Assembly (NCBI GenBank): GCA_025766275.1 | Contig: JAFKAC010000063.1 | Coordinates: 62,001 to 126,000, forward strand | DNA length: 64,000 nucleotides | Direction: 5' to 3' | Origin: Lactarius indigo | Taxonomy: Eukaryota > Basidiomycota > Agaricomycetes > Russulales > Russulaceae | Program-made: the position numbers and the translations under genes | Notes under the pieces: generated by a model | What the model saw: only the letters and a program-made list of their open reading frames with translations | The model's database searches: none | Told to the model about the DNA's origin: nothing | In this document: positions 32,919 through 44,582 of the stretch, in pieces | Position numbering within the stretch: the stretch's first letter is position 1 | Layout: each line of letters begins with the position of its first letter

Positions 32919-34849
32919 CGGCATACGACGTCCACCTCATGGAATTGCTCTTTCAACGGAGAAGCGCCGGTTTCAGCGGAGGAGCGGTTTCAGCGTGCCT
33001 CCCTGGCCTCCCTGGCACCAAGCGCTCAACAAGAAGTAAAAAGTGGCTGATCCAAGAATTTCTCCATGGCATCGAAGGCCTCATGTCGGGCACCTGTTGA
33101 GCGCTCTTTTTGACGTGATGCTGACCTGTGATGTTGGTCATGCACAATTGTCTGTCTAACACTGAGCACGGCGACGGGAAAGGACAGTAGAGGTTCTGCG
33201 ATCATCATCTCTCACCGGACTCTTGGGCGTAGACAAGACCTCCATGGGGCAGTGTCGGTCAGTTCCGCGCCTTCTCTTGTACCTTCTTGTCACGGTATTG
33301 TTCTGGTACACCTTAGTCAAGGCCTTAGTAGTAGGACGATCTGGCACCCTTCTGCGATTTACTATTATCCCACGCCTCACTGGGCTGTACCTCGCATGGC
33401 ACGCCTTACCATGGGCGCCGTTACCTTCTAAGCTTCACCACATCAGGCTGACCCACCCACGCCTTATCTCCCGCACTTGCGCCTTCCCTAGACCCACTCC
33501 CGCGTCTCACTGGGCCTGCGACTGCGCCTTCTACGCCTCACCGACTTAGGCCTACACTTCCCACGCTTCCCTGGGCCTTATAAGCCTCACTCTAAGAATA
33601 GCACAATAACTTGGCACTCCTTTTACAATTAGAACGTAGAACTGGCCACCTCATATTATTTATTCGCAATGGATCATTCCTGCAGGTCTCGAGCTCACTT
33701 CGTATCGTCCCGAACATTAGCACAAATACCAGCTCATGGGCGTCCTGAGTCAGGAGCCTTACTCGGATCGTCATCAGGCCTAAGAACCGTACGAGATGTG
33801 CCAGTGGACGTACGCCAGTTTTGGCTCGAGAAATTAGGTAATTCTATCGAAAAAACCTCGTGTCTCTTGAACGCACAATTACTCTGGCCTATCATTCAAC
33901 TGTGTCATTCAGATATGTCACTAAAACTGCGTTACGATCGTCTCGGAAGACCTAGCTCAGATTTCATTGTCGACCAGAATTCACTTTGTGATCCACAATC
34001 AAGTCGTGGGTTTCCACGATCCCTCAACAGACCTCTGCAGGCCCTTTTTACTTGCCAGGAATATTTCGGACCAAACTTCCCACGTCTCAATCCTGATATG
34101 GTGTGGCCCAACAGGGCCAAGGTTGTGTATTCGTGCTGCGAATTGACAACCGCTGCATTCGGCGCAGTATTACACCAGCGCCTCTTAGTGCAAATTATAC
34201 CACCTTCCATGGTGTAGATTTAGGGGGACCTTTTCAGCTACGTGGCAAAAATTGTTGCATATGTTTGCATAGCATGACTGTGGGGCGTCAAATTTCCAAT
34301 AGAAAGAAGGAGGTTATCATCTACACTTGTTCTTGGCAATCATGCTGGCCCCGTGACGCGGCGCCCGGGTCAAACCGGTTTGTTTTGACAACCAGCTTTA
34401 GTAGGTACTGGAGTGGTACTGGTGGCATTCTCCAGTCGACCCACCGTTGTTTTCCCTGGCAATGCACCACACCCAATCAGCGCTCAGCAGTCATATGGCT
34501 CACTAATAGACGTTTCTTGTAATGACCACACACGCCTACCACAAATACACGCCAGTATGGATGCATGTCAACCGTAAATATATGCTTACCCCATCAGGAT
34601 GGATGAAAAGGCAGTACGTACATAATCTGACAGAAGAAGAGGCCAACAGTATCAGACAGCACAATTCTGCATATGGTTTTATGCGTCTTGGGGGGTGTCA
34701 AAAAAAAAGCTCACCAGAATTACCAGGGGAGGTGAGCAAAATAGAGCGGCGGTATAGAACATACACTCCGGGTCGCTGTCGAGGCCGATTCGATCTGTGG
34801 CTCCACGGATTCGTCGACAGATTTGACTTTGGAATTAATCGGCCTTTGC
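32919..34849. other. Stretch without a recognised gene
   Basis: About 1.9 kb. 33360-33600 has a C/T-rich imperfect repetition of ACGCCTCACTGGGCC-like words. Open frames at 33669-34217 (plus) and 34522-34896 (plus) have no recognised domain or splice-supported extension. I see no gene I can defend. Confidence 0.4.
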
Positions 34850-35182
34850 ATAAACAAGACCTCGCGGGATTACCTCTGCCTCACCGGCGGAAATGACCCC
34901 ATCGTAAATAAAATCTGGGTCGTAGATCGCGAATTGGCTTCGTGTGGGAGTGTCTCAGGGGTGCTTGGAGTGTAAAGTCTTCCAGTGGTTCAGGAACAAA
35001 TCAAGACGCCTACCCCTCCATTGGCAATCCTGGAGAGGGCACCGTATCCATGGCGGGAGGTGCGATAATAGGTGTCGGTTCCGCTCTTGTCGACGGCCTG
35101 ACATCACGGAGCAGACAGGACATTTCAAGGGGTTCTCTGAAGAAGGATGTGGGCTTTGCACCAACCAGGGCGATAGGTGCAC
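34850..35182 (-). pseudogene. C2H2 zinc-finger relic Z2
   Basis: Recognisable finger pair: CPVCSVMSGRRQERNRHLLSH and CPLQDCQWRGRRLDLFLNHW, followed after an in-frame TGA (34955-34957) by a degenerate remnant of the post-finger block (FAIYDPDFIYDGVISAGEAE). There is no ATG in frame and I find no matching exon 1 upstream. Intermediate between the two C2H2 clades in spacing, so it may be an old copy. Confidence 0.65.
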
Positions 35183-37623
35183 CAGGCGACGCGCGACTTG
35201 CCGAGTGACGATGAACGGGGAAATGGGTTCGTGGAGGTGAGTAATAGCAATTCTTTGGGAAGATCAATACCGAGTCGTTTGAGATAGCGCAGAATGGGGC
35301 TAGAAATGTCGTGGGAAGGATCAAATTTCTGTCTTCTTCGGCTCTGGATGAGAGAGGTACTCCAGTATTTGGAAAGATCCATCTATGAACACAGGTAACT
35401 CGCGCAGACTCGAAGGCCGGATGTAGAGGTCAACTCGGCGTACGGGATCACGCAGCCGGAGTACGTGTGACATTCCCAGCTCATCCTGTGCGCCTGCGGT
35501 CGCAGGTGCATCCTAGTAATCAACGGCAAGCGGCAGAAACGATAAATGGTCCAACTGTCCACTGTAAGGGCACCATCCGTGCATAAAATATGCCTAGGTG
35601 GGACGCAGAGTCTTGTACGATGCGCCTCCATTCTCGACAAACGTGAGTGGGTTTGCACCACCCAAGTTGGACATCCCAATTATTCTCGTCATCCAGATGA
35701 TAGCAGTTGTATATGCCAAGGAGTATATCATCGCCGAGAGTATCGATACTTGTGTATCGTGGTACCCGGGTCGCTCAGATGTTGGCAGCGGCGGCAGGTC
35801 CTATGGCGGAGTTGGTGTTGAAGTGTCGTGGAGTATACGGGACGCATTGAAACGTACCATAACCCCGAGAGACCTAGGAGGCCGCAGTGCACCGAAATGT
35901 AAGTTACTTGAATGCGACGCTGGGTGACTCAAAATTGCCCAACCCTCTAGCGGGAACCCCAACGTGGGATTGGCCGAGGGGTTTGTTATTATGGGCCGCA
36001 AGCAACTACGATTCAGTCGAGCAAGGGACTCAGAGTCGAGGAAAATTACTAGTTGTTTGTCGTTTCACCACTTGTCTTGGGTGCTAGAGCTACTAGAGCT
36101 TCTAACGAGTTGTTATCCCCGAGTACTCCAGAAGCGTCTAGAAAATTGTCAAAGAGCATGAAGCAATACGGAGGAACGCGGCGCAACCTTTGAAGATCAG
36201 GAAGCCATTCAACCTCAAGACATTGCCGAAGCTCCGGTTAGCTTTTTAGTTCCAAGATGACCTGGACTATCAACAAGGACGTAGACAACGCTAGTGAGTT
36301 GAAGATCTACCCAAATGACCTCAATTGGGGAGCGGAAAAACTCAGGCGTAAATGCAAGCGTAAATGCGCTTTCGTCCGGACTCCGCTGGGTGACTGAAAT
36401 AGAAGTGAGGGTCTCTTTTGAGAGCGATACGCCGTGCATGGTATTTGTAACGGCTAAGGTTCCAAAGGACTCGGAATTCTGGTCTCGCACTGAGTACCTC
36501 TGGTGCACTAATGAGATTATTGCAGATAGCACCCTATAATTCAACGCTTACGACGAACGATAATGTTTTCCGGGTCGTGAAGGTCCGCCAACGGGGACTG
36601 GAGGAAAAAAAAGTTCGTGCTCGTCGTTGATCTCCATTCGTTCTCAAAATGGTATAGAAGCAGAGTTGGAGTGGGGAAGAGCGGCATGCGCACGTGAGCG
36701 TCGCCTCATATGACTATGCTTTCCGGGCACTGCCTTTTTCTTTCGCTCGCTCTATCTCCTCCACAAAGTTCGTGGGGTCGCAGTTGCGAGTCATTTGTGC
36801 GAGTCTCCGCACCATCAGTGTTGTCACTCAGATAAAATCTCTTTGGGTATCTACTCAACACTCGAGTTGCCTCTTCAGGGCGTTCGATCGCTTTATCGGT
36901 CACCTCCTTTCCCGAATCAGCAGCAGATTGCAACACGATGTCACAGACTTCCAAAGTTCCTGAAGAAGTAAATATTAGAGAGGGAAAGACAAACACATAG
37001 GACGGCTCACCTTATTTGCGTGCGATCCTTGGTGGTGAAACTCGAGGGAGGAGCTAACATATATAGATCAATTTCATCGCCTGATTTTGGTACGCTCTGC
37101 GGCCTCTGCCAATTTTCTTCGCATGCTCGACGAAATCCAGTCCGCCGTTTTGAGCTTCCGTTGGAAAGATGGTATACGGACATTGAGCCGCTCGAACAGC
37201 TGACTCAAGGATAAGTGTTGCGGGGTGGCGAGGTACCTTTAATCGGATTTGTTTTCTACTACCACGACTGCAGTGTTAGACAGGTAACATCAGCCTAGGT
37301 ACCAGCCTGAATATCATGGCATGGGAAGTGGACATAGGTCACATGTGGCATCCTTGTCCTCCTACTCGTCTTATACCCTTTCTTGCTCTTGTATGTGCCG
37401 ATAGAGACATTGCTATACTGCCAAAGGCTAATATTGACGTGCGATAACCTGCGTGCATTTTATCATGGTGCATGAACCAATTTGCAGCCGCAGAAGTCAT
37501 CTGCTCGCAATGTCAAGCCCAATCAAGAGCGCAATGTCATGATGTATCTCCTCTCCGAAGTAATTACTGTACATTTGGACGCTTGGGACGTGATGCATAT
37601 TGGATAGTAACACACATAGACAT
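35183..37623. other. Stretch without a recognised gene
   Basis: 2.4 kb without a supportable gene. 37320-37475 is the repeat shared with 31571-31720. A plus-strand frame near 35640-35740 has a hydrophobic stretch (LDIPIILVIQMIAVVY), and the minus-strand frame at 36706-36996 is 96 residues long; neither has a recognised domain. Confidence 0.4.
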
Positions 37624-38369
37624 TCATGCCAACCGAATTTTACGAGAAAGATGGGGACGCTTACGGCGGGAAGTAACAAGTCCTTCTTGAATCCAACAAC
37701 TTGAAGCCTGCTTCTTACCCCACGGATCCGTCCAGACATTCAACTTATGTAGTTCATAGGCCTTCACTTGAACCAAAAAAATAGCCTGGACCTCTCCCTC
37801 ACTTAGGGAAATAGTGCCATCGATAATCGGATTCAGGATCTCCCATGGGTCATACGTCTCGATTTGGCTCTTCTCAGGGGTGTGTCCATAATGCTCGTAG
37901 TGACTGCGGTGATCCTCTTTCTGCCAGTGCTTCTTGAATAAGTCGGCACGGTTTCCCCTCCACGCGCAATGCGGAAGCGGGCAGTGGATGAAATACGGGA
38001 TGTGTGTCAGTCGGTGTCTGTCCCGGTCCTGCCATCGATAGAACGATTCCGGGCAAATGTGGCATTGCCAGTGATCCTCCGTGGTAGTAGAACCGTGTGT
38101 GATGGTACTGTGGACAGGGGAGGACGACGCAGGCGGGTCAAGCTGCAACTGGGTGTACACAGGAACCCCAGTGTCGCTCAGTTGTTCATTAGTCTATTGA
38201 GGTAGAGATAAAACAAATCGTCAGTGATACATAGCCCAAAGCCAACGAAAATTTAACCGACTTGGAGTGACCCGGGCGATCCAAAGCACTGGCAGAAGAA
38301 ATTTTCAAAGGGATAATTATCGAGTGTGTTTTGGAAGAGGCCGCTGTGCACTAGACAAGTGTTGTTCAT
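37624..38369 (-). CDS. Two-finger C2H2 zinc-finger protein, clade 1 copy Z3
   Basis: Two exons, 38262-38369 and 37624-38193, 678 nt, 225 aa. Exon 1 encodes MNNTCLVHSGLFQNTL. The fingers are CHICPESFYRWQDRDRHRLTH and the CPLPHCAWRGNRADLFKKHWQ unit. These are followed by QIETYDPWEILNPIIDGTIS, AIFLVQVKAYELHKLNVW, and a basic C-terminus. Nearly identical to Z4 (39228-39973) in both exons and in the intron, so the pair is a very recent duplication. In finger 1 it has YRWQDRDRHRLTH where Z4 has CRWQDRDRHQWTH. Unlike Z1 and Z4 the region upstream of exon 1 has no TATA-like box at the expected place, so expression may differ. Confidence 0.78.
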
Positions 38370-39227
38370 AGTGAGCACAGGAAAGAGCGTGAGTGGTGGG
38401 AATAGGAAAAGAGCGCGAGTCAGAAGAAAGCCAAGGGCAAAGAGGGCTACTGGGTCCCTCAAAGCAATTCGAATTCGGGGGGGTTTTATCGTCTAAAATT
38501 GCGAGCGTCTAGCACCGCTAACACCGCCAACTCCCACGTGTAGGCCCATACCCAAATACCCAAATATACTGGACGTTGTGAACAGGATGGGTCAGCATGG
38601 TGACCAAATTGTGGAGTGAGTATTGTTTGGAGTTTTCCTGATATCACGAAGCGAATTCACGTGATCGCTAGCATATCTGTGGCGCTCAGCAACAGCCACA
38701 ACAGCCTTGACAACAGCAGCAACAGAGGGACCAGTGTGATAACGCAGAAATCGTGGGATGTGGCCTCTCTAGAGCATGATGGGCACCCCTCTATCCATGT
38801 ATGTCCATAACCATGATCGTCGTCGACCTCATTACTGTGAGTCTCTGGAGTGGCGTAATGTCTTCAAGAATGTTCCCTCGTCCCTGTCTACCAGTGGCTT
38901 ATGGTCCGATTTTAGGCTCTAAAATATACAAAACTCACTTTATAGGTGAGGCGATCACTTGACCAGTGGCAGTGTCCAGGTACTTCCGGGTATTAGCGAT
39001 TGGCGAGAAGAACCACGAAAAATATGATACGGTAAGCTTGACTCCGTATCTATCCTGGGCCCAGGTCGTGTCGGGCGCTTTTGGGACTTGTGGCGTTAAT
39101 TAGGCAAGGTTACGTGATGTTGGTTTGTAGAGCGTATAATATTGTAACACATACGGTATTGAATCATGACGTGATTTTAACGCATATAGAATCGTAATGC
39201 ATATCGAGTCGTAGCACGCAACGACAT
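38370..39227. other. Intergenic between Z3 and Z4
   Basis: About 860 bp with no gene. 39150-39225 has an irregular repetition of CGTAATGCATAT-like words just 3' of Z4. Confidence 0.4.
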
Positions 39228-39973
39228 TCATACCGACCGAATCTTACGGGAAACGTGGGGATGCTTAAGGCGGGAAGTAACAAGTCGTTTCCGAATCCTA
39301 CAATTTGAAGCCTGCTTCTTACCCCACGGATCCGTCCAGACATTCAACTTTTGTAGTTCATAGGCCTTCACTTGAACCAAAAAAATAGCCTGGACCTCTC
39401 CCTCACTTAGGGAAATAGTGCCATCGATAATCGGATTCAGGATCTCCCATGGGTCATACGTCTCTATTTGACTCTTCTCAGGAGTGTGTCCATAATGCTC
39501 GTGGTGACTGCGGTGATCCTCTTTCTGCCAGTGCTTCTTGAATAAGTCGGCACGGTTTCCCCTCCACGCGCAATGCGGAAGTGGGCAGTGGATGAAATAC
39601 GGGATGTGTGTCCATTGGTGTCTGTCCCGGTCCTGCCATCGACAGAACGATTCCGGGCAAATGTGGCATTGCCAGTGATCCTCCGTGGTAGTAGAACCGT
39701 GTGTGATGGTACTGTGGACAGGGGAGGACGACGCAGGCGGGTCAAGCTGCAACTGGGTGTACACAGGAACCCCAGTGTCGCCCAGTTGTTCATCGGTCTA
39801 TTGAGGTAGAGATGAAACGAATCGTCAGTGATACATAGCCCAAAGCCAACGAAAATTTAACCGACTTGGAGTGACCCGGGTGATCCAAAGCACTGGCAGA
39901 AGAAATTTTCAAAGGGATAATTATCAAGTGTGTTTTGGAAGAGGCCGCTGTGCACTAGACAAGTGTTGTTCAT
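39228..39973 (-). CDS. Two-finger C2H2 zinc-finger protein, clade 1 copy Z4
   Basis: Two exons, 39866-39973 and 39228-39797, 678 nt, 225 aa, same structure as Z3 at the same length and nearly the same sequence. Fingers are CHICPESFCRWQDRDRHQWTH and CPLPHCAWRGNRADLFKKHW; the post-finger block is identical to Z3 through QIETYDPWEILNPIIDGTIS. Differences cluster in finger 1, where an extra Cys appears, and in the last about 20 residues. A TATATA at 40050-40055 lies about 80 bp upstream. DNA target and role are unknown. Confidence 0.78.
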
Positions 39974-40049
39974 AGTGAGAGCAGGAAAGAGCGCGAGCCA
40001 GAAGACGATCAACGGCACTGTGCCAGTCGCCCAGGGCATTCGAGCAGGT

Positions 40050-40055
40050 TATATA
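40050..40055 (-). promoter_or_regulatory. TATA-like element upstream of Z4
   Basis: TATATA about 80 bp before the Z4 start, preceded on the minus strand by the same words found upstream of Z1 (see 32908). Confidence 0.55.
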
Positions 40056-40073
40056 TTGATGGCTGAACAAGCA

Positions 40074-40695
40074 GAGTGAGTGCCAGTGCCCAAGTGCCTC
40101 CGGGCACTGCGTAGTTGGCAAGAACCGCAAAAGTTATGATAAGCGTTACTTTGTGTCTACCTATGGTGGGCACTTCTTAAGCGCTCTGGACCCCCGTGGT
40201 GTTAATTCAGCGCGGTTCTCGGTCCAAGCTTCGAGGGCACGTTCAAATTTGTCGAGCGCTCCTATCTTTTCTCCCACCTGTGAGAACAAACTAAATGAGT
40301 GTGAGGCCAACAGTATGACAAGATCAGAAGGGGGTAGGGAGGCTTCCACTTCGAACAAAGGGTACCACGATCGTAGTACAATAAATGTCGAGGCTTTGAA
40401 TCTCTGGAGTATATACCTTGCATGTGAGGCTGCACGATTTGACTCACCAATCAGCGCCGTCCGTATACACTGCATCCGGAATTGGTCTTGTCCTCCGTCT
40501 CCTTAAAAAATAAGAATCAAAACCGGTTCCTCATCCTCGTCTTGCTGGCAACGCCACGCGACCCATGATGCCACTGTGCCTGTGCCAATTAGCCAGAGAT
40601 GCCTCAATTGGGAGCCAGAGGTGAGAAATAGGTAAACGTCATAGCGCCAAGGCGGTTAGACGTGCCAGCCTCATGGTGTTTCAGGGTACAGCAGA
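40074..40695. other. Intergenic between Z4 promoter and the foldback element
   Basis: About 620 bp. No gene or repeat is recognised; the foldback element starts at 40696. Confidence 0.4.
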
Positions 40696-41219
40696 CACTG
40701 ACAGCATGATTCTGTCTTTACACGAAAAGATTGTAAAAAAGTGATGACTAATACTTAAAGATTTTATAAAATCTGTACTCGGAAAATTATGGTAAATGGA
40801 CTTTAAGTCCATTCAGGGATTATCAGATGAGAAAAACTGTGAAAAAACTTAACAATTACATATGCAAAAAACATATAGCTTATGTCACAATTGTCCTCAA
40901 GAAAAGCTGTGGCATGAATTTAAAGTCTTTCCACAATTTCTCAAAAACAGAAAATCCCTGAAAAGACATAAAGTCCATACTTGTCACACCTGTCACGCAT
41001 TTTTTCACAGTCCGTTCTGTGGCCACATTCAGAAAAGATTTAATGTTTTTTCATTGAAAAATAACTTAACAATTTCTGCTACACAAGACTCCATGTAAAA
41101 ATTTAAAAGTTATCACAAAATCAGTAAGCCAGGTTACCTGAAACTCACATAATATATTATTTAGGGAAACTATTTATAGATAATATATTCAATAAGTGTC
41201 AGAATTGGAGACTCACAGT
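40696..41219 (+). repeat. Left inverted arm of the foldback element
   Basis: 524 bp, mirrored at 44583-45106. It holds one 78-codon open frame at 40862-41098 with several CxxC/H patterns (CHNC, CHTCH, CGHIQ); the same frame is present in the other arm in inverse orientation. Whether it is translated is unknown. Further A+T-rich palindromic words such as GGACTTTAAGTCC (40799-40811) are inside the arm. Confidence 0.85.
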
Positions 41220-42050
41220 GTCAGAGAGTTGGAGTGTCAGAGTGTCAGAGAGTTAGAAAGTCAGATTGTCAGAGTGTTGGAGAGTCAGAGTGTCGGAGAG
41301 TCAGAGTGTTGGAGAGTCAGAGTGTTGGAGAGTCAGAGTGTCAGAGAGTCAGAGTGTCGGAGAGTCAGAGTGTCGGAGAGTCAGAGTGTCAGAGTGTCGG
41401 AGAGTCAGACAGTCAGAGTGTTGGAGTGTCAGACAGTCAGACAGTCAGACAGTCAGAGTGTTGGAGTGTCAGACAGTCAGAGTGTCAGAGTGTCAGAGAG
41501 TTGGAGAGTCAGAGAGTTGGAGAGTCAGAGAGTTGGAGAGTCAGAGAGTTGGAGAGTCAGAGAGTTGGAGAGTCAGAGAGTTGGAGAGTCAGAGAGTTGG
41601 AGAGTCAGAGAGTCGGAGAGTCAGAGAGTCAGAGAGTCAGAGAGTCAGACAGTTGGAGAGTCAGACAGTCAGAGTGTCGGAGAGTCAGACAGTCAGAGTG
41701 TCAGACAGTCAGACAGTCAGACAGTCAGAGTGTCAGACAGTCAGACAGTCAGAGTGTTGGAGTGTCAGAGAGTTGGAGAGTCAGAGTGTCAGAGTGTCGG
41801 AGAGTCAGACAGTCAGAGTGTCGGAGTGTCAGACAGTTAGACAGTCAGAGTGTCAGACAGTCAGACAGTCAGAGTGTCAGAGTGTCAGACAGTCAGAGAG
41901 TCGGAGAGTCAGAGTGTCAGAGTGTCAGACAGTCAGACAGTCAGAGAGTTAGAGAGTCAGAGAGTTGGAGTGTCAGACAGTCAGACAGTCGGAGAGTCAG
42001 ACAGTCGGAGAGTCAGACAGTTGGAGAGTCAGACAGTTGGAGAGTCAGAC
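41220..42050 (+). repeat. Octamer array, forward
   Basis: About 104 uninterrupted 8-bp units of form GT-YR-GA-SW: GTCAGAGT, GTCAGAGA, GTCAGACA, GTCGGAGA, GTTGGAGA and GTTGGAGT account for nearly all. No spacers and almost no length change, so phase is kept across the array. Because 8 is not a multiple of 3 and no unit junction makes a stop, all three forward frames stay open. Long runs of Val-Arg-x-Ser/Glu type peptides are the by-product. Confidence 0.9.
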
Positions 42051-42051
42051 T

Positions 42052-44582
42052 GTCTGACTCTCCGACACTGTGACGCTCTGACTCTCCGACTCTCTGATTC
42101 TCCAACTGTCTGACTCTCCGACTGTCTGACTGTCTAACACTCTGACACTCTGAGACTCCAACACTCTGACTGTCTGACTCTCCGACTGTCTGACTCTCCG
42201 ACTGTCTGACTGTCTGATTCTCCGACTCTCTGACACTGACTGTCTGACTGTCTGACACTCTGACACTCTGACACTCTGACACTCTGACTGTCTGACTGTC
42301 TGACTCTCCGACACTCTGACACTCTGACTCTCCAACTCTCTGACTCTCCAACTCTCTGACTGTCTGACACTCTGACACTCTGACTGTCTGACTGTCTGAC
42401 ACTCTGACACTCTGAATCTCTGACACTCCAACACTCTGACTGTCTAACTGTCTGACTCTCCAACACTCTGATGCTCTGACTCTCCGACTCTCTGATTCTC
42501 TGACTGTCTGACTGTCTGACTGTCTGACTGTCTGACACTCTGACACTCTGACTGTCTGACTGTCTGACTGTCTGACTGTCTGACTGTCTGACACTCTGAC
42601 ACTCTTACTCTCCAACTCTCTGATTCTCCAACTCTCTGACACTCTGACACTCTGACTCTCTGACACTCTGACACTCTGACACTCTGACTGTCTGACTGTC
42701 TGACACTCCAACTCTCTGACACTCCAACACTCTGACTGTCTGACACTCTGACACTCTGACTCTCCGACTCTCTGATTCTCCGACTCTCTGACTCTCTGAC
42801 TCTCTGACTCTCTGACACTCTGACACTCTGACTATCTGACTGTCTGACACTCCGACACTCTGACTGTCTGACTGTCTGACTCTCTGACACTCTGATGCTC
42901 TGACTGTCTGACTGTCTGACTCTCCGACTGTCTGACTGTCTGACTGTCTGACTGTCTGACTCTCCAACTCTCTGACTGTCTGACTCTCTAACTCTCTGAC
43001 ACTCTGACACTCTGACACTCTGACTGTCTGACTGTCTGACACTCTGACACTCTGAGACTCCAACACTCTGACTGTCTGACTGTCTGACTGTCTGATTCTC
43101 CGACTCTCTGACACTGACTGTCTGACTGTCTGACACTCTGACACTCTGACACTCTGACACTCTGACACTCTGACTATCTGACTGTCTGACTCTCCAACAC
43201 TCTGACGTTCTGACTCTCTAACTCTCTGACTCTCCAACTCTCTGACTGTCTGACACTCTGACACTCTGACTGTCTGACTGTCTGACACTCTGACTCTCCG
43301 ACACTCTGACTCTCTGATTCTCCGACTGTCTGACTGTCTGACTGTCTGACTGTCTGACTCTCCGACACTCTGACACTCTGACTGTCTGACTGTCTGACTG
43401 TCTGACTCTCCGACTCTCTGACTCTCCAACACTCTGACTCTCCGACTCTCTGATTCTCTGACTCTCTGACTCTCTGACTCTCTGACTCTCTGACACTCTG
43501 ACACTCTGACTGTCTGACTGTCTGACACTCTGACACTCTGACTGTCTGACACTCTGACTGTCTGACTGTCGGACTCTCTGATTCTTCAACTCTCTGACTC
43601 TCCGACTCTCTAACACTCTGACACTCTGACACTCTGACTGTCTGACTGTCTGACACTCCAACACTCCGACTCTCTGACTGTCTGACACTCTGACACTCTG
43701 ACTCTCCGACTCTCTGACTCTCCAACTCTCTGACTGTCTGACACTCTGACACTCTGACTGTCTGATGCTCTGACTCTCCAACTCTCTGACTCTCCAACAC
43801 TCTGACTGTCTGACACTCTGACACTCTGACTCTCCGACTCTCTGATTCTCCGACTCTCTGACTCTCCGACTGTCTGACTGTCTGACACTCTGACACTCTG
43901 ACTGTCTGACTGTCTGACACTCTGACACTCTGACACTCTGACTGTCTGACTGTCTGACTGTCTGACTCTCCAACACTCTGACTGTCTGACTCTCCAACTC
44001 TCTGATTCTCCGACACTCTGACACTCTGACTGTCTGACTGTCTGACACTCTGACACTCTGACACTCTGACACTCCGACACTCTGACTGTCTAACTGTCTG
44101 ACTCTCCAACACTCTGATGCTCTGACTCTCCAACTCTCTGACTCTCCAACACTCTGACTGTCTGACTGTCTGACTGTCTGACACTCTGACACTCTGACTC
44201 TCCGACTCTCTGATTCTCCAACTCTCTGACTCTCCAACTCTCTGACTCTCCAACTCTCTGACACTCTGACACTCTGACACTCTGACTGTCTGACACTCTG
44301 ACACTCTGACTGTCTGACTGTCTGCCACTCCGACACTCTGACTGTCTGACACTCTGACGCTCTGACTCTCCAACTCTCTGACTCTCCAACTGTCTGACTG
44401 TCTGACACTCTGACTGTCTGACTGTCTGACTGTCTGACACTCTGACACTCTGACTCTCCAACACTCTGACTCTCCAACACTCTGACTCTCTGACACTCTG
44501 ACTCTCCGACACTCTGACTCTCCAACACTCTGACAATCTGACTTTCTAACTCTCTGACACTCTGACACTCCAACTCTCTGAC
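42052..44582 (-). repeat. Octamer array, reverse
   Basis: About 316 units of the same octamer family read on the minus strand. From 44582 inward the first about 110 bp match the left array unit by unit; then the order of unit types differs, so one side has expanded or shuffled. An occasional shortened unit occurs (for example near 42238, where TCTGACACTGACTGTCTG breaks the phase). Confidence 0.9.

Noticed and set aside
33669..34217. 182-codon plus-strand frame considered as a retroelement fragment
   Set aside because: No reverse transcriptase, integrase, gag knuckle or long terminal repeat could be recognised.
35598..35927. Frame with a hydrophobic segment (LDIPIILVIQMIAVVYAKEY)
   Set aside because: A single possible membrane helix without start context, splice model or homologue in the window; too weak to call.
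41220..44582. Possible CRISPR-like array
   Set aside because: Units are contiguous octamers without unique spacers, and the host is a eukaryote.
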